64,000 nucleotides of DNA from CAVQMC01 sp963713505 (lineage in GTDB: Bacteria; Bacteroidota; Ignavibacteria; Ignavibacteriales; Ignavibacteriaceae), in contig CAVQMC010000021.1 in NCBI GenBank assembly GCA_963713505.1, positions 186,001 to 250,000 of the forward strand. The letters are read 5' to 3'. Of the stretch, positions 34,676 through 44,298 are shown piece by piece. The position numbers and the translations under genes were made by a program. Positions within the stretch are counted from its first letter, which is position 1; the number at the start of each line of letters is the position of its first letter. The notes below the pieces were generated by a model. The model saw only the letters and a program-made list of their open reading frames with translations, was not told the DNA's origin and did not search any database.

Positions 34676-36928
34676 ATGCAAGATCAATATAACGAAAATT
34701 TTAGGGAACTAGAGACAAATTCATTAAAAGATTATATAATATTAGTTAGGAATAATATTGTTCCGATTGTCTTGATTACATTAACTTGCTTTATTGTCTC
34801 TATCATTTATGCAGTAAATGCAAAAAATATTTATAAATCTACTGCCACTCTAAAAATTTCCAAACCACAGGGAAATATTTTGAATGCACCGTTAATTCCT
34901 GAATTTCAGGATTTTGGAAATGACAGGTTTATTGCTAATGAGATTGAAATATTAAAGACTTACAATACAAGAGAAAAAGTAGCAAAAGCCTTAGTTGATA
35001 GTTTTAAAATTGAAAAAAATCCATCAGATTTTTATCTAATAATTAATCATGATATAAAAAACTCAAATGGCAAGAACAAACTACTATCGATTCCGGAAAT
35101 TGCAAAAATACTTACTTCTAATGTTAATATTGAACAGAAAAGAGGTTTAGATATAATTGATATTTCTGCGGAATCTCCTTCGCCTATCGAAGCTGCTTTA
35201 ATTGCAAATTGTTATGCACGGCAATACAAAGATTTAAATTTAGAAGTTAATAGAAATCAGCTTACTTTTGTTAAAAACTTTTTGAAACAACAGAAGAATG
35301 AAAAACAAGTTCAGCTAAATAAAGCAGAAGAAGAACTTAGAGCATTTCAGGAAAAAGGCGGAATTGTTGCACTTGATGATCAAGCTACTTCATTGATCAA
35401 TCAGTTATCGCAGTTTGAGGCACAAAAAAATGCTACTAAAATAGAATTGATGGCATCCGATAAAGTTTTATCTCAATATAAAAATGAATTGCGGCAGCAA
35501 AATCCAAAACTGGTCGAATATCTAAAAAGTTCTTCATCAGAAGCTTATTTTCAATCATTACAGGAACAGCTTGTTAAATTAGAAGTAAACAGAGATATTG
35601 CACTTGCCAACGGTAAATCTCAGACAGATAATTCTTCTTTAATTGCAGATTATAATAAAAGGATTAAAGATCTTAAAGAAAAACTAAATGATAAGATTGA
35701 AGAAATAAAAGCAGGGGTTTATGCCAGCAGTCCGGATGAAGTAAGGGATTTATCACAAAAAATAATTGAAGAAGAAGTAAAAAATCAATCGTTAAAAATT
35801 ACATTAGATGAATTGGGACAAATTGTAAAAAATTATGATGAAAAATTTAATAAACTTCCCAAAACAGCAATTGAGTTAGCAAGATATCAGCGCAATAGAG
35901 AATCTTTAGAAAAATTATATACACTTGTTGAGGAAAAATATCAGGAAGCTCTTATTAATGAACAATCGCAGCCCGGCAATGTTTTAATAATAGATAATGC
36001 AAGAAAACCAAATCTTCCTTCGAAACCAAATAGATTTTTAATCGTACTTGTTGGATTGATTTTAGGTGGAGGGATGGCATTCGGTTATGTATTTATCCGT
36101 AATTATTTTGATAATACAATTAAAACACCGGAAGATGTTACTGACAGAAATATAAATGTTCTTTCATGGATTCCTCAAATTGAAGGTCTTGCAATAAATG
36201 GAAATAAAGAATTTGATTTTATAGTTGCAAAGAAACCCGACTCAATTCCAAGTGAAGCTTTCAGAGCATTGAGAACCAGAGTTCAATTTGCAAAAATAGG
36301 AAGAGATTCTTTAAAGACGATTTTAGTTACTTCTTCAGCTCCCCAAGAAGGTAAAACCACCGTTGCAATTAATTTAGCCGGAAGTTTTGCACAAGCTAAT
36401 AGAAAAACTATAATTATCGATTGTGATCTTAGGAAACCGAGAGTTCATTCAATATTTAACGAAAACAGAATGCCTGGTTTAATTGACTATTTATTCGGGC
36501 AAGCGTCTCTTAAAGAAATTATTCGTTCTACAGAAATTAATAATCTAAGTTATATAGCTACCGGAACAATTCCTCCTAATCCTGCGGAAATGTTGGAATC
36601 GCAGCCGATGAGAGAATTTTTAGCTCAAATGAGAGATGAATATGATGTTGTTATACTCGATTCTCCGCCGATTATCGCAGTTACAGATTCTGAGATTTTA
36701 GCAACAATGGTAGATGGAACAATATTAGTGGTGTCAGCTGATTTTACAGAAATAGAATTAATGGAAAAATCAGTTGAGTTGATCAAAAATGATCATGCTG
36801 ATTTTATCGGTACAGTATTAAATAATTTTAGTTATAAAAGCGGATACGGTTCTTATTATAAATATTATTATTACTATTCGACACCAAAGAATGGCAATAG
36901 CTCAAAATCATCAAAAATTGAATCTTAA
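34676..36928 (+). CDS. polysaccharide co-polymerase with BY-type tyrosine kinase (Wzc-like)
   Basis: A 750-residue inner-membrane protein. A Wzz domain with TM1 (about residues 27-49) and TM2 (about 453-476) flanks a long coiled-coil region (about 190-420). The cytoplasmic kinase has Walker A SSAPQEGKTT (about 552-561), Walker A' IDCDLRKPR (about 581-589) and Walker B VVILDSPP (about 657-664). The C-terminus carries seven tyrosines in YGSYYKYYYYY (about 723-733), the usual autophosphorylation cluster. Phosphorylation state controls chain length and export. It sits between the small SLBB protein and the Wza-like gene. Confidence 0.93.
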   Translation: MQDQYNENFRELETNSLKDYIILVRNNIVPIVLITLTCFIVSIIYAVNAKNIYKSTATLKISKPQGNILNAPLIPEFQDFGNDRFIANEIEILKTYNTREKVAKALVDSFKIEKNPSDFYLIINHDIKNSNGKNKLLSIPEIAKILTSNVNIEQKRGLDIIDISAESPSPIEAALIANCYARQYKDLNLEVNRNQLTFVKNFLKQQKNEKQVQLNKAEEELRAFQEKGGIVALDDQATSLINQLSQFEAQKNATKIELMASDKVLSQYKNELRQQNPKLVEYLKSSSSEAYFQSLQEQLVKLEVNRDIALANGKSQTDNSSLIADYNKRIKDLKEKLNDKIEEIKAGVYASSPDEVRDLSQKIIEEEVKNQSLKITLDELGQIVKNYDEKFNKLPKTAIELARYQRNRESLEKLYTLVEEKYQEALINEQSQPGNVLIIDNARKPNLPSKPNRFLIVLVGLILGGGMAFGYVFIRNYFDNTIKTPEDVTDRNINVLSWIPQIEGLAINGNKEFDFIVAKKPDSIPSEAFRALRTRVQFAKIGRDSLKTILVTSSAPQEGKTTVAINLAGSFAQANRKTIIIDCDLRKPRVHSIFNENRMPGLIDYLFGQASLKEIIRSTEINNLSYIATGTIPPNPAEMLESQPMREFLAQMRDEYDVVILDSPPIIAVTDSEILATMVDGTILVVSADFTEIELMEKSVELIKNDHADFIGTVLNNFSYKSGYGSYYKYYYYYSTPKNGNSSKSSKIES

Positions 36929-36972
36929 TATTAATTATCCTTTATTTATATGAATTTTAGACTCTTGAATTT

Positions 36973-38592
36973 ATGAAAAAAATATTCATTCGCATTCTTA
37001 TTATATTTTGTTTTCTTTTGATAAGCAGAATTAATTATGCACAAGATAATAATTTACCGGATTATAGTGAAAGATCATTTCTTGTAATACCGGATTCATT
37101 AGCAAATGAACAAAGTAACTTGATGTCTCAGTTTCCAATGGAAGCTACAGAGGGCAGTGTTGATCCTGATGAATATATTGTCGGCCCCGGAGATAAAATT
37201 TTAGTATCTATAAATGGCATAGAAGATATTAATTTAACATTGGCTATAAATCAGGAAGGATACTTTTTCGTTCCTAAAGTTGGTGGTATTGATCTAAGAA
37301 ATAAAACTTTAACAGAAGCAAAGAAATTAATTAGAGATGCGATATTTAAATACTACAAAAATGTTGATATTTTTATTTCTTTGATAAATTTTAGAAAAAT
37401 TAAAGTTTCTTTATTGGGAGATGTTAAAAAACCTTCTACGTTTGTGCTCTCTGCAAATTCGCGACTAATTGATCTGATTGTTAATTCTATGGGATTGACT
37501 GAAACTTCCAATTACAGGAATATTAAAATTATAACAAATGATAAAGATACAAGCACTTATGATTTTCTTTCCTTTTTAAGATTTGGAAACAAAAAAGATA
37601 ATCCATTATTAAGAGAAGGAAGTGTTGTTATAGTGGATAAAGTAGATAAAGTTGTTTCAATTTATGGCGAAATAAAATATAATGGTATTTATGAATTTGT
37701 CCCTGGTGAAACTGTTTATCATTTAATTCAGTTAGCAGGAGGGTTGACAAGTAAAGCAAGAGTAGATTCAATTGAAGTAGTAAGTTTTGAAAAAAATGGT
37801 AAATTTTTAACTAGTTCTTACTACTCGTTAAATAAATTAAAAACAGAACATTTAATTCTAAAAAAACAGGATAAAGTTTTAATAAGACAAATTCCTGAAT
37901 ATTACATAGATAGATATGTTCGTATTACTGGTTATGTGAATTATCCGGGGTATTATAAGATTAGACAGAACCAGACTACTTTAAGTGAAGTTATCAAGGA
38001 AGCAGGCGGATTCAGGAAAGAAGCTTCATTAAGTCAAGCAACTTTAACACGTTTTGTAGGTACTGAGGATATTGATCCTGAATATGAACGATTAAAGACT
38101 ATGGAAAGAAAAGACATGTCTGATGACGAATATGATTATTTGAAGGCTAAATCAAGACAAAGAAAAGGCCGAGTTGTAGTGGACTTTGTCGATTTATTTG
38201 TAAAACATAATCTTGATGAAGATGTAATATTAAAAATGGGAGATATAGTTTCAGTCCCCGAAGCGAAAGATTATATAATAATGCTTGGTCAGGTTGTAAA
38301 TCCTGGTAATGTTATCTATCAACCAGGGTTAAGAGTTGATGATTATATTAAACTTGCTGGTGGTTTTGGATGGAGGGCTGAAAGTGGAGATGTAAGAGTT
38401 ATAAAAGCGCAAACTGGTGAATGGATTGATGCTGGTGATGTTGATTCACTTAAACCGGGAGATACAATTTGGGTACCTGAGGAACCGCCTGGACCTAAAT
38501 TTTGGGATGTATTTACTTCTTCTTTACAAGTTTTAGGTCAGGTAGCTGCAATTATTGCAGCAACAGTGGCTGTTATTGTAGCAACGAGGTAA
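36973..38592 (+). CDS. Wza-like outer-membrane polysaccharide export protein
   Basis: A 539-residue protein with a signal peptide (residues 1-23), a Poly_export domain (EYIVGPGDKILVSINGIED, LAINQEGYFFVPKVGGIDL) and several SLBB domains (VSLLGDVKKPSTFVLSANS, VSIYGEIKYNGIYEFVPGE, VRITGYVNYPGYYKI, IIMLGQVVNPGNVIY). A hydrophobic C-terminal helix (AAIIAATVAVIVAT) resembles the Wza membrane-spanning helix. It forms the outer-membrane exit channel. It follows the kinase by 44 bp and precedes a second Wzz-type protein. Confidence 0.92.
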   Translation: MKKIFIRILIIFCFLLISRINYAQDNNLPDYSERSFLVIPDSLANEQSNLMSQFPMEATEGSVDPDEYIVGPGDKILVSINGIEDINLTLAINQEGYFFVPKVGGIDLRNKTLTEAKKLIRDAIFKYYKNVDIFISLINFRKIKVSLLGDVKKPSTFVLSANSRLIDLIVNSMGLTETSNYRNIKIITNDKDTSTYDFLSFLRFGNKKDNPLLREGSVVIVDKVDKVVSIYGEIKYNGIYEFVPGETVYHLIQLAGGLTSKARVDSIEVVSFEKNGKFLTSSYYSLNKLKTEHLILKKQDKVLIRQIPEYYIDRYVRITGYVNYPGYYKIRQNQTTLSEVIKEAGGFRKEASLSQATLTRFVGTEDIDPEYERLKTMERKDMSDDEYDYLKAKSRQRKGRVVVDFVDLFVKHNLDEDVILKMGDIVSVPEAKDYIIMLGQVVNPGNVIYQPGLRVDDYIKLAGGFGWRAESGDVRVIKAQTGEWIDAGDVDSLKPGDTIWVPEEPPGPKFWDVFTSSLQVLGQVAAIIAATVAVIVATR

Positions 38593-38596
38593 TAAT

Positions 38597-39742
38597 TTGA
38601 CTTATCATGATTTAATACACATAGTAATTACAAATAAGAATAAAATTATTAAAATAACTTTAACTGCAACACTAATTTTATTCGTTATATTATTTTTATT
38701 TTATCCGGTTACATACAGAGCCACGGTTTCGGTATTGCCTCCTGATAACAATGAGTCTTTAGGAAGTCTTGGAAGTTTACTGTCAGGACAAAATTTTACA
38801 AGTCTTTTAAGCGGGAGTTCTTCCAATGCGAGTTCGCAGCTTTATATGGAAATATTAAAAAGCCGAAGTGCAGCTGTTTATGTCGTTAAAAAATATAATC
38901 TTGTAAAATATTTCGGTACAGATAATGAATATCAAGCCGCTCAAAAGCTGCAGAATAAAACTAATATTGAAATTACACAGGAAGGAATATTAAAGTTAAA
39001 TGTTGATACAAATACACCATTATTACCATTAATTTTCGGAAATAAAGATTCTGTTAAAAAATTATCTGCTGATTTATCAAACTCTTATATTGAAGCATTG
39101 GATAAGATAAACAGAGAAAAACTTGCTTCCAAAGCCAAAAAAGCTAGAGAATATATAGAAGCTCAATTAGTTACAACTAAATCAAATTTAGATTCTGTTG
39201 AAACTGCTTTGATGAAATTCCAGGAAAAAAATAAAGCGATTTCACTTCCGGATCAGTTAACTGCAGCTATTGATGCTGCAGCAAAGTTAAAAACCGAAAT
39301 GGTTAAAACAGAAGTACAAATTGGTTTAATGGAGACAAATCTGAGGGAAGATAATAAAGCATTGATTGCTCTAAAAAGTAAATTGAATCAATTAAAAGAT
39401 CAGTATGATAAAATGGAAATGGGAAATCAGGATTATTTACTTACTTTTAAAGATGTGCCTGAGTTAGGTAAAAAATTGGCAAATTTACTGAGAGAAGTTA
39501 AAATACAAAATGAAGTTTATTTATTACTTCAGCAGGAATATTATAAAGAAAAAATCCAAGAAAACAGAGATGTTCCAACTGTTCAAGTCCTTGATGAAGC
39601 TATACCTCCTTTACAAAAATCATCTCCCAAAGTAGTTGTATCAACTTTAGCTGGTGGTATATTTTTTTTCTTCTTAACTTCATTTGTATTTGTAATAAAT
39701 GAAAAACGAACACTATCTTATAAGAATAAAGAAAAGGATTGA
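38597..39742 (+). CDS. Wzz-type chain-length determinant, no kinase domain
   Basis: Starting at TTG 38597 behind GAGG, the 381-residue product has TM1 (about residues 17-36), a periplasmic Wzz domain (YRATVSVLPPDNNESLGSLG) with coiled coils (KAREYIEAQLVTTKSNLDS), and TM2 (about 350-370) preceded by the Pro-rich DEAIPPLQKSSPK that is typical of the family. It sets the degree of polymerisation in concert with Wzy. A second Wzz next to a Wzc-type fusion is a notable redundancy. Confidence 0.9.
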   Translation: MTYHDLIHIVITNKNKIIKITLTATLILFVILFLFYPVTYRATVSVLPPDNNESLGSLGSLLSGQNFTSLLSGSSSNASSQLYMEILKSRSAAVYVVKKYNLVKYFGTDNEYQAAQKLQNKTNIEITQEGILKLNVDTNTPLLPLIFGNKDSVKKLSADLSNSYIEALDKINREKLASKAKKAREYIEAQLVTTKSNLDSVETALMKFQEKNKAISLPDQLTAAIDAAAKLKTEMVKTEVQIGLMETNLREDNKALIALKSKLNQLKDQYDKMEMGNQDYLLTFKDVPELGKKLANLLREVKIQNEVYLLLQQEYYKEKIQENRDVPTVQVLDEAIPPLQKSSPKVVVSTLAGGIFFFFLTSFVFVINEKRTLSYKNKEKD

Positions 39743-39745
39743 AAA

Positions 39746-40693
39746 TTGTTTAAACATACTGCAGTTGTTACGGGTGGGGCAGGTTTTTTAGGTTCTCATT
39801 TATGTGATAGACTCTTAAAAGAGAACTTTAAAGTTATATGTATTGATAATTTATTGACTGGTAATACGGACAATATATCTCATTTGGTGAGTAACGAGGA
39901 TTTTCAATTTATTAAACATGACGTTACTAATTATACTTTTCTTCCAGGCAGAGTGGATTTTATATTGCATTTCGCGTCTCCTGCTAGTCCTATTGATTAT
40001 TTGCAATTTCCAATACAGACTCTAAAAGTCGGATCACTTGGCACCCATAAATCGTTAGGGCTGGCAAAAGAAAAAAAAGCAAGATTTTTGCTTGCATCTA
40101 CATCAGAAGTTTACGGTGATCCTTCAATTCATCCGCAGAGTGAAGATTACTGGGGTAATGTGAATCCGATTGGACCAAGAGGTGTATACGATGAAGCCAA
40201 AAGATTTGCTGAGGCTATAACAATGGCTTATCATCGTTATCATGGAGTTGATACAAGAATAGTTAGGATATTTAATACTTATGGTCCTAGAATGAGATTA
40301 AATGATGGACGAGCTCTTCCTGCATTCGTTAGTCAAGCACTGAGAAGTGAGGATATAACCGTGTTTGGTGATGGGTCTCAAACCAGAAGTTTTTGCTATG
40401 TTTCCGATTTAGTTGATGGAATTTTTAAACTATTGATTTCAAATGAAACTGATCCGGTTAATATAGGGAATCCTGAAGAAATATCAATTAAGGAATTTGC
40501 AGAGGAAGTTTTGAAGATTACTGGCTCCAAAAGTAAAATAATTTATAAAGAACTTCCCGAGGATGATCCGAAAGTAAGACAACCTGACATTACTAAAGCG
40601 AAATCAATATTAAATTGGGAACCTAAAATAAATAGAAATGAAGGGCTTAAAAAAACTTTGGAATATTTCAAAGAAAAAGTTAAAAGTAATTAA
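39746..40693 (+). CDS. UDP-glucuronate decarboxylase / NAD-dependent sugar epimerase
   Basis: A 315-residue short-chain dehydrogenase with NAD motif TGGAGFLGSH (residues 9-18), STSEVYGDP (118-126) and the catalytic pair Tyr148-x3-Lys152 in RGVYDEAKR. The FNTYGPRM and GDGSQTRSFCYVSDLVDG segments match UDP-xylose synthase (UXS), which converts UDP-glucuronate to UDP-xylose. It starts at TTG 39746, 3 bp after the Wzz gene. dTDP-glucose dehydratase is less likely by motif and size. It gives the locus a pentose precursor. Confidence 0.86.
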   Translation: MFKHTAVVTGGAGFLGSHLCDRLLKENFKVICIDNLLTGNTDNISHLVSNEDFQFIKHDVTNYTFLPGRVDFILHFASPASPIDYLQFPIQTLKVGSLGTHKSLGLAKEKKARFLLASTSEVYGDPSIHPQSEDYWGNVNPIGPRGVYDEAKRFAEAITMAYHRYHGVDTRIVRIFNTYGPRMRLNDGRALPAFVSQALRSEDITVFGDGSQTRSFCYVSDLVDGIFKLLISNETDPVNIGNPEEISIKEFAEEVLKITGSKSKIIYKELPEDDPKVRQPDITKAKSILNWEPKINRNEGLKKTLEYFKEKVKSN

Positions 40694-40863
40694 AAAGTCT
40701 ACCAGTAACTTTTCTTAAAAATTTTTTCCCCAAATATTGAAAATATTAAGTTTAATACAATGGATAGTACTTTAATTAAGTATTCAGATAAAATTAGTAT
40801 GAAAAATCCTCAACTTAATATTTGTTTTTATCTAATTGGAAATAAGAGGGGATAAAATTTTTA

Positions 40864-42394
40864 ATGAATAAAAAGTTTACTTCTTCAGTAACAGGGGCTT
40901 CAATATTTTTAGTTATATTTGCTCTTTTTAGCAAAGGATTAGGATTCATCCGGGAAATGTTTTTTGCTAATTTTTTTGGATTGAGTCAACAATTTGACCT
41001 TTATCTCATCGGAGCTGTCCTACCTTTAACAATAAATACAATTATAATTTTTCTTGGTCAAAATTATTTAATTCCTGCATACAATAATATAAAAGAAAAA
41101 GAACCAGATGTTGTGGATAATTTTCTTAGAATAAATTTTTTATTTTTTCTATTCGGTGGATTAATTATTGCAATATTACTTTACATTTTATCAGGACCGT
41201 TGATTAGTTTGTATTTGCACGGCTCGAAGTCCTGAGGTCATTAAAGTAGCAAAAGATGTTTTTTCAATTTTTCTAATCTCAATTCCTTTTAGTAGTGCTA
41301 TTTCCGTTTTGACGGCATATCAACAAGTACATTTCGAATTTAAGTATCCTGCATATTCAAGAGTAATGGCTAGTATTGTACTGATTGTATCACTGATATT
41401 ACTACATAAAACTTTTGGAATTTATATTATTCCGATCGGATATATCTTAGGTTCGTTTTTACAGATGGTTTATTTGATTAGGAAAAGCAAACTCAGATTA
41501 AAAATATTTAATTATAACTTTTCATTAAAAGATTATAAAAAATTTATTCCTAGCACTTTATTATTTATTATTCTAATTGAAAGTATTGGACAATTATATT
41601 TAATAGTAGACAGGTATTTTTACAATTATGTTCCAACCGGCGGAATTGCAGCACTCAACTATGCGCAGACACTATTTATACTACCGGTTTCGATTATTTC
41701 TATTGCTTTATCAACAGCAATATTCCCAAAGTTTTCTAAACTAATTAGCAGCAATAATATAATTGATCTCGAAAACAGCTTTAATGAAAGCATTAAAATT
41801 AATATAACTTTTTTTATACCTATTACTATTCTTTTTTTAGGTTATGGTGACTTCATTCTTAAAATTTTATTTGAAAGAGGAAAATTTTCACATAGTGATA
41901 CAGTGACTACTTATAATGCCCTTATATATTATACTTTAAGTTTATTATTTTATGCCGCATATAGTATTAATAATAAAATGTTATATAGTTTTGGTTTAAT
42001 TAAAAAATTACTTTATTTAACATTAGCCGGTATTTTAATAAAAATAATTCTAAATTTTTTATTGGTAAGAAATTTACAACAAAATGGATTAGCCTTAAGT
42101 ACATCCATTAGTTACATTTTTTTCTTTCTAACTTCTTTAATTCTAATATATCAAAAAAGTAAATTTAAAAATAAAAACATATTTTACACAGAACTAATAT
42201 TTAATATAGGAAACGGAATAATATCGTACTTTATTGCAAATCGAATAACTAGCTTATTTAAAACCAATAGTATTGCTATTCTTATAAATATTTTATTTTT
42301 CCTAATGATTTATTTTTTAAATTTATATTTTGTAAAGCACTCAACTTATATTGCTTTTCAAAAAGTTTTAAATTCGTTAAAATATAGTAAATAA
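40864..42394 (+). CDS. MurJ/Wzx-type lipid-linked glycan flippase (frame interrupted)
   Basis: MATE-like flippase of about 510 residues with MurJ-type motifs: SKGLGFIREMFFANFFGLS at the N-terminus (first cavity Arg), YYFYNYVPTGGIAALNYAQ-like DRYF...YNYVPTGGIAALNYA, and ILFERGKFS in the later part. The frame breaks near 41225-41236 (LHGSKS stop / ARSPEVIKVAKDVFSIFLIS). The rejoined sequence retains all about 14 helices. It is preceded by a 170-bp gap from the UXS gene, so it likely has its own promoter. In this locus it would flip the lipid-linked repeat unit, though a peptidoglycan role is possible. Confidence 0.85.
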
Positions 42395-42405
42395 TATCAA
42401 AATAG

Positions 42406-43152
42406 ATGGTAAATATGGAAAATGAGGATTTTAGAACTGAACTCTACAAAGAATATGTTTCAACATTTAAAAAAACACTTTCACAAGATTTTACTGCTGA
42501 TTTAATCTCCTATGAAAAAAAATTCAAAAGAATTTATTTGCCATTATTGAAAGATTTTAAAAAGGATGCTGCAATTATCGAAGTTGGCTGTGGACCTGGA
42601 AACGTTATGCAATTTTTAAAAAATGCCGGTTTCGATAATATATTTGGAATAGATATCTCTGACGAGCAGATTAAAGAAGCCGCAGATAAAAATTTAAATG
42701 CTGCATCTGTAAATGTGTTTGAATTCTTTGAAAAAAATAAAAATAAATATGACGTTATATTTGCACTCGATTTTGTCGAGCATTTTCATAGACATGAACT
42801 TTTAAAATTCTTTAAAGGATTTAATAGACTTCTGAATGATAACGGAATCCTTGTTATAAGAACTCCAAATGGTTCTGGTCTATTTCCAAATAAAAATATT
42901 TACGGCGACTTGACACATCTTACAATTTTCAATCAATATTCTTTGATTCAAATTTTACAAATTACCAATTTTTATAATATTAATTTTTATGAAAATCCTC
43001 CGATATCAAAGAATTTTTATGGATTTGTAAGATCAATTTTGTGGCGTTGTATTAAATTATTTGTAAGATTTATTCGGATAGTAGAAGTGGGCAGCAGTCA
43101 AAAAATATTAACCCAGGATTTAATATGTACAGCTCGGAAGAAAACTATGTAA
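42406..43152 (+). CDS. class I SAM-dependent methyltransferase in the glycan locus
   Basis: A 248-residue enzyme with motif I IIEVGCGPGNVMQFLKNAGF, motif II IFGIDISDEQI and motif IV VIFALDFVEHFHRHELL. ATG 42406 or 42415 could be the start. C-terminal RTPNGSGLFPNK and the following Asn-rich part resemble sugar or lipid O-methyltransferases in polysaccharide clusters. It lies 11 bp after the flippase and 31 bp before the GT9 gene. Confidence 0.8.
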   Translation: MVNMENEDFRTELYKEYVSTFKKTLSQDFTADLISYEKKFKRIYLPLLKDFKKDAAIIEVGCGPGNVMQFLKNAGFDNIFGIDISDEQIKEAADKNLNAASVNVFEFFEKNKNKYDVIFALDFVEHFHRHELLKFFKGFNRLLNDNGILVIRTPNGSGLFPNKNIYGDLTHLTIFNQYSLIQILQITNFYNINFYENPPISKNFYGFVRSILWRCIKLFVRFIRIVEVGSSQKILTQDLICTARKKTM

Positions 43153-43183
43153 CAAACTTAATAAAGAATGTAGTTTCAAAAAA

Positions 43184-44272
43184 ATGAAATTAAGCCGCAT
43201 ATTAGAATATAAATTATTTAATAACATCATAACTTTATTATTCAATTTTACATTTTTATTAATCAGAACATTTATTATTAAAAATAAAAATGGAGAAATT
43301 GTTGTTGTAAATCTCCATAAACTAGGCGATGCAGTTTTTACCATTCCTGCTCTGAAGCGAATTATTAATCATCATAAAAGTAAAATAACGCTTGTTTGTT
43401 TTAAGGAAACAACGGGAATATTTAAACAAGTTTTGAAAGATGTGAATTATATAGAACTATCACATTCAGATTTTTATTTATCCGATAGAATTGCAAAAGG
43501 AAGGACAAGAAGACTATTAAAAAAAGCTAATCCTAAAATTATTTATGACTTAACAGGATTTATTACCTCAGCATTTTTAATTTTTACATCAAAATCTAAG
43601 AAGATTGAAGGTATTAATGAAGCATTATATAAAAAGATATATACAAAGTTTTCACCAATAAGAAATGAACCGCATATAACAGATATGTATTTGGATGCTG
43701 TAAGACATTTACCCGAAAATAAAATATCTTTTAAAAATGATATTATGGTTAACAAAAACAGTAGTATTTTAATACATCCATTTGCCGGATGGAAATCTAA
43801 AGAGTGGAACTATTATAAGTTTATTCAATTAGCAGAGAAACTAAATGAAAAATACAATACAATTTTCATATTACCCAAAACAAGAATTAATGAAATAATC
43901 AAACATGAATTAAAAGTAAAAAAAATTAAATTTATTGAAACTTCAACTATCGATGCAGTAATTGAAATTATCACATCATCCTTTTTATATATCGGTAATG
44001 ATTCTGGTCCTACTTATATTGCCAATTTATTAGGTATACCTACCTTTGCAATTTATGGACCAACTAATCATGAATATCATACACCCAAAAATGGATTAAA
44101 CGCATATATTACTCAAAAAATTCATTGTTCTCCTAAGAATAATGAAAAAATTTGCTTTACTGATGGAGGTCGGTCTGGATGTCCTGTTTACGAATGCATG
44201 AATTTATTAAGTGTAGAAGAAGTGGAAGAATCGGTAAACAATTTCATAAGAAAAATAATAAATAACAATTAA
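43184..44272 (+). CDS. glycosyltransferase family 9, second copy
   Basis: A 362-residue GT-B enzyme with VVVNLHKLGDAVFTIPALK at the N-terminus and IGNDSGPTYIANLLGIP at the donor site, both GT9 signatures. The FAGWKSKEWNYYKFIQLAEK strand begins the C-terminal domain. A C-terminal set of cysteines (CSPKNNEKIC...GRSGCPVYEC) resembles that of other GT9 proteins. It probably adds a heptose or similar sugar to a lipid-linked chain. The other GT9 gene in the window, at 8.3 kb, differs substantially. Confidence 0.86.
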   Translation: MKLSRILEYKLFNNIITLLFNFTFLLIRTFIIKNKNGEIVVVNLHKLGDAVFTIPALKRIINHHKSKITLVCFKETTGIFKQVLKDVNYIELSHSDFYLSDRIAKGRTRRLLKKANPKIIYDLTGFITSAFLIFTSKSKKIEGINEALYKKIYTKFSPIRNEPHITDMYLDAVRHLPENKISFKNDIMVNKNSSILIHPFAGWKSKEWNYYKFIQLAEKLNEKYNTIFILPKTRINEIIKHELKVKKIKFIETSTIDAVIEIITSSFLYIGNDSGPTYIANLLGIPTFAIYGPTNHEYHTPKNGLNAYITQKIHCSPKNNEKICFTDGGRSGCPVYECMNLLSVEEVEESVNNFIRKIINNN

Positions 44273-44298
44273 GTACAATATTAAAACAAAAATATTAA

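Noticed and set aside
40864..42394. Programmed ribosomal frameshift in the flippase gene
   Set aside because: No slippery heptamer with a downstream structure at 41225-41236, and similar breaks occur in many unrelated genes nearby.
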